Assembly (NCBI GenBank): GCA_046154185.1
Contig: JBJXGE010000012.1
Coordinates: 117,783-181,782, forward strand
Source of the DNA: JBJXGE01 sp046154185
GTDB lineage: Bacteria > Planctomycetota > UBA8108 > UBA1146 > JAJFFE01
Length of the DNA stretch: 64,000 bases
Reading direction: 5' to 3'
The notes under the pieces were generated by a model. The model saw only the letters and a program-made list of their open reading frames with translations, was not told the origin of the DNA and did not search any database. The position numbers and the translations under genes were made by a program. This document shows, piece by piece, positions 44,901-53,910 of the stretch. Each line of letters opens with the position of its first letter. The first letter of the stretch is position 1.

Positions 44901-45478
44901 AGCACATCGTTGTCGACGCGACCGGTGAATACCATGTGCAGCGCATCGATGACCATCTCGCGACGCGTCAGGAGTGGATGGTCCGCGCTCGAGATGCCGG
45001 CCACGCGAAAAGTCTGCACGTGACAAGTGGGCTGTCCGGCCGGCTCGATGCGATACGCCGACTGATCGATGATCTGGAGTCCGAACTTGTCGAGGATCGG
45101 CAGCAGCGTCGATAGGTACACATTGCGGCGCAAGTAAACCCGCAAGCGACAAGTCTGCGACTCGAGATCCGCGGCGTTGCGGAGGATCGCGAAACCGACT
45201 TCGTCGTCCGACTTCGCGCGCACTTCCTCGAGTTGCCGAACATCTTCGAGCGCCTCGGCGGGCAGCGTGCGCAGTTGGTACTCTTCTGGAAATGCGCGGC
45301 GGTAGCGCTCCACCAACGTCCGTTGGCCATCATTCGCCGCGCCGCCCTCACCGAGTGCGCGCGAAAAACGCTCTTCCCAAGTACCGGCGTTCGACTGCAA
45401 GTATTCCTCCAGCGAGTTATTTCTTACCAACAACGCGGCGCGCGCGATCCACGGCGATCGCCTGCCCGACTCCGTCAC
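41999..45478 (-). CDS. gdh: NAD-specific glutamate dehydrogenase, large-class catalytic region (short N-terminus)
   Basis: 1159 residues from GTG 45478. RGGVRWSDRIGDYREEILGL, TQMVKNVLIVPVGAKGGFVI, VAGIGDMSGDVFGNGL, FLDPDPDPALSFQER, LLWNGGIGTYIKGS and NSGGVNCSDHEVNIKILL are hallmarks of the bacterial 180-kDa NAD-GDH class. It oxidises glutamate to 2-oxoglutarate and ammonia. Usual members are about 1600 residues; this one lacks roughly the first 400, where the ACT-like regulatory domains lie. The same frame is open upstream for further residues but is closed by TGA at 45545-45547. Either this is a naturally short form or the true start is misread. Catalytic and NAD-binding parts look intact. 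Confidence 0.9.
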   Translation of the reverse strand: MTESGRRSPWIARAALLVRNNSLEEYLQSNAGTWEERFSRALGEGGAANDGQRTLVERYRRAFPEEYQLRTLPAEALEDVRQLEEVRAKSDDEVGFAILRNAADLESQTCRLRVYLRRNVYLSTLLPILDKFGLQIIDQSAYRIEPAGQPTCHVQTFRVAGISSADHPLLTRREMVIDALHMVFTGRVDNDVLNRLTVELGIAWRDVDLLRAYINYLHQLGAAHTGVFMADTFCQHANITRALLEHHKVRFDPALGIDKSQREQRAAALVEEIHGALVAVLSPAQDNFLRLLLNLLSATLRTSHFQTRDATAEHRVSFKVDPAHIVLGTEPRPWREIFVHSHEVEGVHLRGGRLARGGVRWSDRIGDYREEILGLMRTQMVKNVLIVPVGAKGGFVIRRPHADPAKRRAQADQLYSIYIHALLDITDNVVDGAVVRPASVICYDEDDPYLVVAADKGTAHLSNTANAISLSRNFWMADAFASGGKNGYDHKALGITARGAWVGVRRHLLEMGIDFEKSTITVAGIGDMSGDVFGNGLIESNRLKLLAAFNHAHIFLDPDPDPALSFQERKRLFALPSSTWKDYKQTAISAGGGVFDRQAKSVRLSPQARALLDLDREDQRPDDVIRAILTMKVDLLWNGGIGTYIKGSKEDSRDVGDLTNSGVRVDAKLVKARVVAEGGNLGSTQAGRVELAQRGCRINTDFVDNSGGVNCSDHEVNIKILLARQVQAGRLTLVERNRLLESLSDDVCQLVLQGNYDHNLMISLDELRSRRDLFALERTIKTLEDRGIISRERERLPSFENLLHRQAQGNGLTRPELAVLDAYAKMEVYRRMLAMPPEGLPAEGLPDVAGVLAGYFPPRIVELYGADLKNHLLSREIAMTLLTNTLVDRAGAAYLFDVERETGASMQEIVRATMLVDELFGGAGLRAKLLERETHVPVARIYDTVLVIDEAERRAVAWVLGASGSGRLARLERDRAEYAKMLAEYHLQLPDCLGRVDTQRFHDNTALFLELGVDAAVVRRLVNTVHTPAGLRIVDAARETRTPVAEVTKLYFRLGQESSIFALVRRCDDKVYPGRWESLALRIIRNSILDSLLGLTVKLVHELARSGDRDWVDHAAARAKRIPQLVELRVDLKKLVGEDLTIGALQVMSARLARVLASV

Positions 45479-45692
45479 CGCCCCATCCGACTCGACGCGC
45501 CCGATCTGAAGCTCGCCAGTGCCGAGCGCTTTCGACTGCAGGTTTCAGACCTTCACGTGGAGAATGTACGGCGGCGGGTGGGCCTTTTCGAGACGCGAAT
45601 ATTTACCGGGATCGGCCGCATTCGAAAAGACCAAGCGCGCGGAATCCGCCCCCCGTGAGGCATTTTGCCGCTGTTGCGGAGCGCGGCGAGGA

Positions 45693-46748
45693 TCAGCCGC
45701 CGGGCGCCACACAGCAACGGATGAGGTTCTCGGCCGGTGCCACCAAGAGTTGCAAATCCTTTTCGGTGAGCACGGACGGCGTCAATTTGTACCAATCGAT
45801 AATGCGCAGCGCACGTTCGAGCGCACCATCGTTGTCGCCCTTTATCCAAAGCTGACGCGCTTCCTGAAGTTGCTGATAAAGCTGCTTGAGAAACTGTTCG
45901 TTGGCGATCTCTTCGGAAATGCTGGGACCGCGCTCCTCGCGCCCCGGCAAGCGGAGGCAGCACTGATGGTAGAGGACGCGCGCGTCGATGCTCTCAGGAT
46001 CGAGCGTTTGCACTTCTTTGAAATCGTTGAGCGCCTCGAGATAGCGACCCGCGCGATAGTGCGACATACCGCGCCGCAGCGCCACGACGGCGAGCTGACG
46101 CCGGGTGATTTCGCGTTGGTCGAAACGCTCCATCGGCTCGAGGCTCTGTAGGCGCGCTGCTTCGCGCGCTTCTTCGACCAGCGAATTGCGGGAGTCCAAG
46201 TACGCCATCAAATTGGCCACAGTTTGTTCCAACTCATCGTTTCGCCCCTCGCTCTCTTCCAGATCGAGTCGCAACGACGCGAGCCGTGCCTGTAGGTCTT
46301 CGACACTCTGGCTGTATTCCGACAACGTCGGCAATGTTTGGAGTTGACGCGTGAGCGCCAACTTGTCTTCCTCGCGTCGCGCGACACTGCGCCAGTGCGG
46401 AGCCACGCCGATCAGCCGCCCGACTTCGGCAAACCAGCGTTCGGCCTCGGAGAGCCGTCCGCCGTGGGATTCGATGAGCCCGAGACCGATGGCGGCACGC
46501 GCGCGCAAATCACTCGCCGCCGACTCGTCGGCGTAGACTTGCCGGTAGAGGTCGCGTGCGTGCGTCGCGTCGTCTTGCAGTCGATGCAGAATCCACGCGC
46601 GGCGCAGCGTCTGCGCCCGCGACGACGACGACGACGCCGATGAAGAAGCCGTGGAAGCGGGCTCGGCTGTTTGCGCGGCGGCGCCGATCTCAAACACGAG
46701 CGCCAGCGCGGCGGCGAGGCCGCATATCAGCCCGTGGCGCCGTTTCAT
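45693..46748 (-). CDS. exported TPR and coiled-coil protein
   Basis: 351 residues from ATG 46748, which overlaps the response-regulator stop (ATGA). A signal peptide (GLICGLAAALALVFEIGAAA) is followed by a Ser-rich stretch (ASTASSSASSSSSRA), a TPR-like region with 'RDLYRQVYADESAASDLRAR', a coiled coil (DLQARLASLRLDLEESEGRN), and a second TPR pair (MSHYRAGRYLEALNDFKEVQ). It ends in CCVAPGG. It is periplasmic or surface-exposed and has no enzymatic motif. Its position in the kinase/regulator operon suggests it works in the envelope process that system monitors. Confidence 0.8.
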   Translation of the reverse strand: MKRRHGLICGLAAALALVFEIGAAAQTAEPASTASSSASSSSSRAQTLRRAWILHRLQDDATHARDLYRQVYADESAASDLRARAAIGLGLIESHGGRLSEAERWFAEVGRLIGVAPHWRSVARREEDKLALTRQLQTLPTLSEYSQSVEDLQARLASLRLDLEESEGRNDELEQTVANLMAYLDSRNSLVEEAREAARLQSLEPMERFDQREITRRQLAVVALRRGMSHYRAGRYLEALNDFKEVQTLDPESIDARVLYHQCCLRLPGREERGPSISEEIANEQFLKQLYQQLQEARQLWIKGDNDGALERALRIIDWYKLTPSVLTEKDLQLLVAPAENLIRCCVAPGG

Positions 46749-47437
46749 GCGCAGCCTCCTGGGCAAAATCTATAACCATGACCGCGAACCGTCACAATGA
46801 CGCGCGGGCGAGTCGGATCGACTTCGAGTTTCTTTCGCAAGCGGGTGATGAAATTGTCGATCGTGCGGGCCGTGCCGTCGTAGCCGTAGCCCCACACTTC
46901 GCGCAGAATCTTGTCTCGGTCAAGGGCCCGCTCGGCGTTGCCGATGAGATACGCGAGCAGGGTGAACTCCCGATCGGTGATCTCGATTTCAAGACCTTCG
47001 CGTTGCAAACGGCGTTGCTCGAAGTCGACGCGATACGGACCGAACTGATACGGCGCATGAGTGCCGCCCCGGATGCGTGCGCGCCGCAGCGCCGCTTTCA
47101 CGCGCGCAAGCAGCTCCTGAATGCCAAACGGCTTCGTGATGTAGTCGTCGCCGCCGAGATGTAAGCCTTCAACTTTGTCGCGTTCGGCGCCGCGCGCGCT
47201 CAAGAACAAGATCGGGGTCGCGAGGCCTTCACGCCGCACGAGCTTGCAGATTTCGTAGCCGCTACATTCCGGCAACATGATGTCGAGCAAGATGAGATCG
47301 GGCAGCCCTTCCAACGCGAGACGCAATCCCTCCGCGCCGGATTGGGTCGAAGTCACCTCGTAGCCTTCGAACTCCAGGTTGCGAACGAGACCGAGCAAAA
47401 TGCCCGGATCGTCTTCAACGACCAGAATCTTAGCCAT
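46745..47437 (-). CDS. OmpR-family response regulator
   Basis: 230 residues. Receiver: ILVVEDDPGIL, phospho-acceptor Asp in LILLDIMLPECSG, Lys in DDYITKPFGIQELLARVKAA. DNA-binding winged helix: LQREGLEIEITDREFTLLAY and WGYGYDGTARTIDNFITRLR then KKLE. The start has GGAGG six bases upstream. It lies 48 bases downstream of the membrane histidine kinase, its likely partner, and overlaps the TPR gene by four bases, so all three are co-translated. Confidence 0.94.
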   Translation of the reverse strand: MAKILVVEDDPGILLGLVRNLEFEGYEVTSTQSGAEGLRLALEGLPDLILLDIMLPECSGYEICKLVRREGLATPILFLSARGAERDKVEGLHLGGDDYITKPFGIQELLARVKAALRRARIRGGTHAPYQFGPYRVDFEQRRLQREGLEIEITDREFTLLAYLIGNAERALDRDKILREVWGYGYDGTARTIDNFITRLRKKLEVDPTRPRVIVTVRGHGYRFCPGGCA

Positions 47438-47485
47438 GTTGCGCCTCCACTAAGTTCGCGACTCGAGGACGATCGAGGGTGTGCA

Positions 47486-49378
47486 TCATACCGCGGTCTC
47501 CTCGCGAGCCGGCGCGAAGCGCGGCGAGCGCCACTTGTACCAACGGTTGCGTGCCGCAGCCCAGAGTCCGCGCACCGGGTTGGACCGCTCAGTTGATTCA
47601 CGGCCGCTCGGAATCTCGAAGATGAAACGCGCGCCGGCGCCTGGGCTACTCACCACGCTGATGCGACCGCCGTGCGAGCGCGCGACTTGCGCGCAGTACG
47701 CGAGCCCGAGGCCGAAGCCGCTCGTCTTACCGGCATTCGATCCGCGGTAGAAGGGGCGGAAGATGCGCTTCTGTTCGCGGGCTGGAATGCCCGGCCCATG
47801 GTCACGCACTTCGACGAACAAGTGCTGACTGCCTTCGCCGACTGAGATCTCGATCGGCGCGTCGCGCGTCGAAAACTTGCGCGCATTGCTGATGAGGTTG
47901 AAGACGACCCCCATGATCGATTCGCGATCGAGCAGCACGGGACGAAACTGTTGCGCGCACCGGACCGCGATGACTCCGGCCTCCGGCCCCATCCGCTCGC
48001 GGTAACGGTCGACGGCCGCGTCGACGAGATCGCCGGGATCGGTGACGACCTCGCGCTCGCCGGCGCTCTTCCCGTACTCGAGCACGCGTTCGACGAGGTC
48101 GGTCACGCGCAAACTCTCGTCCTCGAGTTGCGCCAAGAATTGGCGGCGCTCCGAGTCGCCGCGCACGCGATTCAAGCTCAACGTCTCGACGATCACCCGA
48201 ATCGCAGCGATCGGCGTCCGCAGCTCGTGCGAAACGAGTCGCACGAAATCGTCTTTTTGCCGCGAACCCTCGACGCGCGACGAGAACAGCGCCGCGAGCA
48301 GCAACGAGCTCACGGTCAGAATCGCCAGCAACAACAAGCCGCCGTAGACGTAATGCAACCAGCCGAGTTTTTCGAGAATCTTGAGGGGCGCAAGACTCAC
48401 GGGGCCGCGGCTCGCGTCCCAGATTTCCCAAGTTTGATCGAAGGGCGGTTGCAAACTTTCGCGCGCCCAATAGCGCTGCGGCGCGCCGCTCGCATCCGAC
48501 TCGGGTCGCGGCGCCGCGATGTTGCACAAATAATAGAAGCTGCCGTCGGTGGCGGCCGCGTCCGGAAAACGCGCGTTGAAACAGCGGCGCACCAGCGCTT
48601 CGGCGGCGACCCCGAGAATCAACTGCCCGCCGCGGTGCGGCGTGACAATGCGCAACTCAGAAGGGTCCGCCTCGGCCAGCTGGAGGCCGGGACGCAGCGG
48701 CGCTTCGGCGGTCGTTACGTCGATCGGGAGCGCGAGTCCGCTCAGCGCAACGCGGCCGCCGAGCGCCGCAAACGCCGCCAGCAAGCTCGCGGGATCGACG
48801 CGTTCGGCGTTCAACAACAGCTCGCGACCGAAGTCGCCGTCCAGCGCCGTGGCGTCGAAGGACGGTGCGAGCAACTGCGCCTCGAGACCCGGCGAGAAAC
48901 CGACGGGATCGACATCGACGATGGGCAAGCTCGCGAGTTTCTGTAACAACTCGCGCCGTTCTTCGCCCTCCACGCGCGTGAGCGCACTCAGACTTTCATC
49001 GAGCGCCGGATGAATACTTGGCGCGAAACGGGACGAGCTGCCGGTGATGAGCTCGTGATCGAGCCGCCACTCGATGCGGCGCACCAAGTCCCAGTTTCCC
49101 GGCGGGGTCGTCGCGCCGCTTTCGATCGCGTCGCGCAGTTCGGCCTGGAGATCGGTACACGCGGCCTGCAAATCGGCATTCAGCTCATTGCGAGCGGTGA
49201 GCGCGCGATCTTGATGCGGCGCGAGAATGACGCGAAAAAACGGCGAGTCGAGACCGGCGAGATAAAAATACGGAACCACGACGAGCAAGCAGGCCGGCAA
49301 GAGTCCCAGCAGCAAACCCGCGAGTAATGTCGTCTTATCGAAACTCAACCGCCGCTGTTTCCGCCGCGCGCGGAGCAT
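47486..49378 (-). CDS. membrane sensor histidine kinase
   Basis: About 630 residues from ATG 49378, chosen because AGGAGA lies seven bases before it (ATG 49393 is in frame). The first membrane helix is LLAGLLLGLLPACLLVVVPY. A ~310-residue periplasmic domain follows, then the second helix YVYGGLLLLAILTVSSLLLA. The kinase core has FVRLVSHELRTPIAAIRVIV (phospho-His), VFNLISNARKF, DHGPGIP and SGFGLGLAYCAQ. The periplasmic domain has no Cys and no family I recognise. It pairs with the OmpR-type regulator directly downstream. The signal is likely an envelope condition. Confidence 0.92.
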   Translation of the reverse strand: MLRARRKQRRLSFDKTTLLAGLLLGLLPACLLVVVPYFYLAGLDSPFFRVILAPHQDRALTARNELNADLQAACTDLQAELRDAIESGATTPPGNWDLVRRIEWRLDHELITGSSSRFAPSIHPALDESLSALTRVEGEERRELLQKLASLPIVDVDPVGFSPGLEAQLLAPSFDATALDGDFGRELLLNAERVDPASLLAAFAALGGRVALSGLALPIDVTTAEAPLRPGLQLAEADPSELRIVTPHRGGQLILGVAAEALVRRCFNARFPDAAATDGSFYYLCNIAAPRPESDASGAPQRYWARESLQPPFDQTWEIWDASRGPVSLAPLKILEKLGWLHYVYGGLLLLAILTVSSLLLAALFSSRVEGSRQKDDFVRLVSHELRTPIAAIRVIVETLSLNRVRGDSERRQFLAQLEDESLRVTDLVERVLEYGKSAGEREVVTDPGDLVDAAVDRYRERMGPEAGVIAVRCAQQFRPVLLDRESIMGVVFNLISNARKFSTRDAPIEISVGEGSQHLFVEVRDHGPGIPAREQKRIFRPFYRGSNAGKTSGFGLGLAYCAQVARSHGGRISVVSSPGAGARFIFEIPSGRESTERSNPVRGLWAAARNRWYKWRSPRFAPAREETAV

Positions 49379-49472
49379 GGCCCCTCTCCTCATGGTAGCG
49401 TGACGGAATCAAAGGTACCGACGGGGTGGACAATTGGAAAGACGGGGCCCAGGCCAAATTCACCCTTTGAAG

Positions 49473-51743
49473 CTACCAACGATTTTTCGGGATGAGCTCG
49501 AGGTCGCGTGCCGCCTCTTCAAAATCGACGGCAAATTCGTCGAAGACTGGTGTGGGAGCTGAACCCACCAAAGAGTAGGCGCCATTGAAACCCACAAACA
49601 GATAGTGGCAGTACTTCCGCGCTAATTCCGGTTTATCCAAGGCCTTCGCTTTTGCCTGATCGGCGGGGTCGACTGGTGGAATGGTCTTGCCTCCCGACTT
49701 CGCCAACGCCTTAGCAAGGGCCGCTGCGCGCTCGGAAGCGGTCATGTCGCGATAAGTGTACTTTAAGACTTGACCGCCATAGAAATTCAAGCCTTCGCGT
49801 TTGACATCGGCATAATTGGCTTCCAGGGGCTTTTCTAGAAATTCGCGCGCGTAGTCATCCAGCGATTGTTCATAGTCAGGCTTATTACGCATGTTCGCGC
49901 GAATCTTCACGTCGGTTCCCGGCACCTCCATCACGACCAACTCATTATGTTCAAGGTCCTTGAGTCTATATTGCCAACGCGGCGCGGGGAGCCGCACCTT
50001 AAACCTAAAATCGTCGGACTCGAAAACATCTTTGCTCACGACTCCGATCGCTTCGGGTTGGATGGTCTTGGTGAAATCGATCCACTGTTTCTCGAGTTCC
50101 GCCATACCACCAAAGTGTTTCATCGCCAACTCCTCGAAGTCTTTGACGAACACTTTGCGTTCCTTGATCCAGAGCCAGTATTGAATAATGAATGGTCGAC
50201 CGCGAGTCTTGTTGTCAGGGCCCGCAAACAGAAAATAGCAAAGGGACCATACATCCGAGTACAAGCTTCCGTTCAGCTGACGGTACTCAAGCGCCACCAG
50301 CGGCCGCAATTTTGAATGAGTGCCATCTGCAATTTTCGCTTTCATGTGCAAAAGTCGATCGCGCGGAATCAAACCGACCGTGATTCCGCGCTCAGGATCG
50401 AGCCTTGCACCATCGCCGAGATAAACTGCCATGCCCTCGATCAACCACGCCGGCAAATTGTCCATGTTCGGGAGCTTGATGGATTCGAACTGATGCGTCA
50501 GCTCATGACAAAGCACGCCCAGGGTTGTGTTAGTCTCACTAAAAACCCCATGAAAGCCATGCACTTGCTTGCTCGCCGGCTGGAAGAAAGCGCCGGTGCC
50601 GGGACCGACATTAGGGTTTTCAGCCATGAAATCTGCCTGCGACCTGTAGATGAAGATGTCAGATTTTTGCGAAGTGACGGATCGGTCCGTGAATCGTTCG
50701 CCCAGCTCGGCGTAAATCCACTCGAGCAGTGTCATGTAGACGCGAGACACGTCTTCGGAGACATTTGTCGTCAGTTTATAGTGCTGCGTGTTCTTGACGT
50801 AGCGCTGAGACCATTCGACACCTTCATGCTCGCGACGCTTGCGCGCGCAAAACGCTTTGTACTTTTCCAAACTAGCTGGTCGCGTCGCAGCGCGTTTTTT
50901 CTCCCGCTGAGTTCGCTCCTCATCCGTGAGCTTCCCGGTGAGCGCCGCAGGAGGGAGCAGTTTGGTAATGTCGGGCGTGCCTGTGTCGGTCGCGCCGCCA
51001 TTTGCGGGCGGAGTCCCGCTTCCCGGCGTGTTGGGCCCCGTCGCGCCTTCGGGTTTCGGCGCCAACGGCCCAGGTTGCGGCACAGTCGGCTCGGGCTTTG
51101 GCGCATTTGGCGCCGGCGCCGTGCGCTTGCGTAGATCGAGCCCAACCAGCTCGTAATCCTTCAGAAGTAAGTTCTGAACCTCACGCGGCTCGATCCATTT
51201 GCCGTCGAGGCGCGCGTAGCCGAGTTCTTTGCGAGCGGTCGCGTTGTCGGCATCCAGTTCGATCACTTTGCGAAGGGCGCGCTCGTACTCGACGTTGAGA
51301 TTTTTTTTGACGCGCGCCCACTCCGCGAGCTCGAGCAGCGCAGCGACGTCCTTGCTCGACGAGGCGCGGGCGAAACGCTCGTCGAATTGGCTCTTCATCG
51401 CCGGGTTGCCGCTGCGGATCTCTTTGATCTTGGTGCGCGCGATTTTCGACACGCCGATCGGCGTGCGCAAAGTCACATGCGTGTCGGTCTCTTCGATGAT
51501 CGTGCCGTTGAGCTCGGTGCCATCGGCGAGCACGACGACGGCATCTTTTTCAGCCGCCGCCGGCGGCGCCTCGCCCGTCGGTTTTTGCAGAAATTGAGTA
51601 ACGCTCTCGGCGGCGACGCGTGGCGACGCCTCAGCATTCCAAAGCAGCACGGACGCGACCGCGATGCACGACACCGACAACACGATCGTGCCGTGCGACA
51701 TGCCCCGCCGACCGTACACTCTCTGCCCCCCGCGCTCTTTCAT
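49473..51743 (-). CDS. exported Peptidase-MA-like (DUF1570) protein, copy 2
   Basis: 756 residues. A signal segment (GTIVLSVSCIAVASVLLWNA) is followed by a small beta domain (VVLADGTELNGTIIEETDTH), a TPR-like stretch ending LGYARLDGKWIEPREVQ, a Pro/Gly-rich linker (about 215-265), then the catalytic-type region: LGVLCHELTHQFES (HExxH) and WLIEGMAVYLGDG supplying the third Glu. This is the gluzincin arrangement of the Peptidase MA-like family. It is a close paralogue of the preceding gene, six bases upstream, with the same domain order. Located in the periplasm or at the membrane; substrate unknown. Confidence 0.82.
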   Translation of the reverse strand: MKERGGQRVYGRRGMSHGTIVLSVSCIAVASVLLWNAEASPRVAAESVTQFLQKPTGEAPPAAAEKDAVVVLADGTELNGTIIEETDTHVTLRTPIGVSKIARTKIKEIRSGNPAMKSQFDERFARASSSKDVAALLELAEWARVKKNLNVEYERALRKVIELDADNATARKELGYARLDGKWIEPREVQNLLLKDYELVGLDLRKRTAPAPNAPKPEPTVPQPGPLAPKPEGATGPNTPGSGTPPANGGATDTGTPDITKLLPPAALTGKLTDEERTQREKKRAATRPASLEKYKAFCARKRREHEGVEWSQRYVKNTQHYKLTTNVSEDVSRVYMTLLEWIYAELGERFTDRSVTSQKSDIFIYRSQADFMAENPNVGPGTGAFFQPASKQVHGFHGVFSETNTTLGVLCHELTHQFESIKLPNMDNLPAWLIEGMAVYLGDGARLDPERGITVGLIPRDRLLHMKAKIADGTHSKLRPLVALEYRQLNGSLYSDVWSLCYFLFAGPDNKTRGRPFIIQYWLWIKERKVFVKDFEELAMKHFGGMAELEKQWIDFTKTIQPEAIGVVSKDVFESDDFRFKVRLPAPRWQYRLKDLEHNELVVMEVPGTDVKIRANMRNKPDYEQSLDDYAREFLEKPLEANYADVKREGLNFYGGQVLKYTYRDMTASERAAALAKALAKSGGKTIPPVDPADQAKAKALDKPELARKYCHYLFVGFNGAYSLVGSAPTPVFDEFAVDFEEAARDLELIPKNRW

Positions 51744-51749
51744 CCGAAC

Positions 51750-53777
51750 TCAGCCTTTGGTTGATTGGACGTAGATGATTTTGAAGTTCTCGAGGTACTT
51801 CTCGAAGATCGGTAGTTCCTTGTCGTACAACTCCGGATCGATCTCAAACAGATTCAGGTAGACCTTGTCGGGCGTACCGTACAGCACGGCTCGGTACTTG
51901 AGGGTCGGCACTTCCTCGGCCTTTTTCGCGGGCGCGTTTTGGCCGAGTCCAGATTCCTGCCGCTCGGACCACTTCGCGGTGAAGACCATGTCTATGACCG
52001 GCGTGCCGAAAAGCGTCGTCGCTGTCGGCTCTTGGATGTACTCGATGCCGCCGGCAAACGCTTGCACTCGCTTCATCGCCATTTCGACGGAGATCTCAGC
52101 GTGCTCCCAATTCGCATCGGCGAACGAGTAAATGTTGCGGACCTTGGTCGCTGACCCGGGAGAGAAACCCACCACGGCGTTCTTCTTGGTGAGAATTGAA
52201 TCTTTGATGAAGCTGTACGACGCCGGCTTCGTGACTTCGAAGCTGAGCGCCTCGCTCACCCACTTGCCCGACCCCTTCTTCTCGCCGAGTGAGCGCACCG
52301 GTAATTGGAGAATCCAAGCCTTGTAATCCTTCTCCCAATCATCGATCGATTTGCCGGTGTGCTTCGTCAGCAGTCCTTCAAAATAGCGCGCCTCTTCTTC
52401 GAGGTTCGTCGCTTCCCGGGTGGCCATGCGCAACATGTAATCATTGAGGATGGAAATCCCGACTCCACCCTTCCAAGCGGGCGGCTTCTCTTGGTCGCCA
52501 TAGAGACACCAATACATGATTCCCCAGCCGTGACCGTAAAAGAAGCCGCCGAACTCGGCATGCGACAATCGCAAAAGGTTGCGTAACGGACAGTAGTTAT
52601 TGTCCTCGATTGCGGCCTGCAAACCGACCAATCGATCGCGCGGGATCTTGTTGATCTTCACCTCATTGCGCGAAATCTCGGTGCCATCACCGAAGTACAC
52701 CGCCATGCCTTCGATCAACCAGGTCGGTGAGGTCATCATGTTCTTGAAGACCATCGATTGAAACTGGTGCGTGCCCTCGTGCGCGAGGACCATGTCGGTG
52801 TTGCCCGACGTGCCAAACGAACCGTGAAAAGCCGTCACGTCGAGGAACGGTGGAAAGCGAAAGAACCCGCCGACACCGGGCGGCATCGCCGTCCAGTCCA
52901 TGAACTGCTGGTGATTCGAGTGGATCCACACGTCGTGCCGCGTCTTGCCGGGCGGCATCGTGCGCGGGAAGAACTTTTTCTGGAGCACGCGGTCGTACGT
53001 GGCATACAGCGCTTCCATGACGTCGGCGTAGTACTCGGCGCGCTCGCTCGTCGAGTTGCACCAAATGTTGTAATGGGGTGTCACGATGGGATCGATCGTC
53101 GCCCAGGGTCGACCCGCGTATTCGCGCGCGAGCGCGGCCCGGTCGTTGAGCTTGGTGTTCGCGAGTTTTTCTTTATCGGCTTTGCGGAGGCGTTCGGCTT
53201 CTTCCTTATCGATCCAGTTGCCCTTGTGCAGCTCTTTGCCTTGGGCCTTCATGGCTTCGGCCAAGTCCATCCACTTGCCGTCGTGCTTGACTTCGCCGAG
53301 CGCCGTGTGAGCCGCCTCATTGTCCGGCTCGAGCTCGATCGCTTTTTGGTAGGCCGCGTGCTCCAGCTGCCCGTCTTTGAGTTCCTTCTCGCAATACTCG
53401 CCGAGCGCTACCCAATCCGCCGCGGTTTTGCAGTTGGCGGCTCGTTCGTCGTACAACTCTTGATTTGTTCGCGCACGCTCACACGAGCCGATGTCTTCGA
53501 TCTTCACAATGACAGTGCCCAAGTCGGCTTTGATCTTGATCGTGCGGTCTGTGATCTCCAGCACCATGCCGGTGACCTTGCGGCCGCCAGACTTGTAAAG
53601 GATGAGCACTCGATCGTTGACCTTGATGCCGCTGAGGTCGACCTTCTGCAGGAAAAGTAGCGGCGCGGTCGCCGCGTGGGTCACCATCGGCGCCGTCAGC
53701 AAACAAAGCGAGCAACCGAGAACGACGCTAACGCCGAGCCGACGGGTTGCGTCGGCGAAAAACTGAGCCATGGTCAT
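51750..53777 (-). CDS. exported Peptidase-MA-like (DUF1570) protein, copy 1
   Basis: About 675 residues from ATG 53777 (GGGAG ten bases upstream; a longer frame to 53894 adds non-conserved residues). Signal peptide LGVSVVLGCSLCLLTAPMVT then HAA. The same layout as its paralogue: beta domain (DRVLILYKSGGRKVTGMVLE), TPR with LGEVKHDGKWMDLAEAMK and a second GNWIDKEEAERLRKAD copy, then DMVLAHEGTHQFQS (HExxH, with Gly in place of Leu) and WLIEGMAVYFGDG. The zinc ligands are intact, so activity is likely. It follows the pseudokinase gene by 133 bases and precedes copy 2 by six. Confidence 0.82.
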   Translation of the reverse strand: MTMAQFFADATRRLGVSVVLGCSLCLLTAPMVTHAATAPLLFLQKVDLSGIKVNDRVLILYKSGGRKVTGMVLEITDRTIKIKADLGTVIVKIEDIGSCERARTNQELYDERAANCKTAADWVALGEYCEKELKDGQLEHAAYQKAIELEPDNEAAHTALGEVKHDGKWMDLAEAMKAQGKELHKGNWIDKEEAERLRKADKEKLANTKLNDRAALAREYAGRPWATIDPIVTPHYNIWCNSTSERAEYYADVMEALYATYDRVLQKKFFPRTMPPGKTRHDVWIHSNHQQFMDWTAMPPGVGGFFRFPPFLDVTAFHGSFGTSGNTDMVLAHEGTHQFQSMVFKNMMTSPTWLIEGMAVYFGDGTEISRNEVKINKIPRDRLVGLQAAIEDNNYCPLRNLLRLSHAEFGGFFYGHGWGIMYWCLYGDQEKPPAWKGGVGISILNDYMLRMATREATNLEEEARYFEGLLTKHTGKSIDDWEKDYKAWILQLPVRSLGEKKGSGKWVSEALSFEVTKPASYSFIKDSILTKKNAVVGFSPGSATKVRNIYSFADANWEHAEISVEMAMKRVQAFAGGIEYIQEPTATTLFGTPVIDMVFTAKWSERQESGLGQNAPAKKAEEVPTLKYRAVLYGTPDKVYLNLFEIDPELYDKELPIFEKYLENFKIIYVQSTKG

Positions 53778-53910
53778 CCGATCCACACTCCCGTTCCTGC
53801 TACAGATTAACGGCGACTTCGAGGGTCTAGTCGCCCAGGAGTCTATTTTGCGGCGCGCTCCCCCACAAGCTTTCGGCGGCAAGGTTTTGGTCAAGATCTC
53901 GTCGCTTTCG

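Noticed and set aside
45545..45547. In-frame TGA upstream of the glutamate dehydrogenase as a second selenocysteine codon
   Set aside because: No conserved Cys motif around it, no SECIS-like hairpin found downstream, and a start codon follows it; treated as an ordinary stop.
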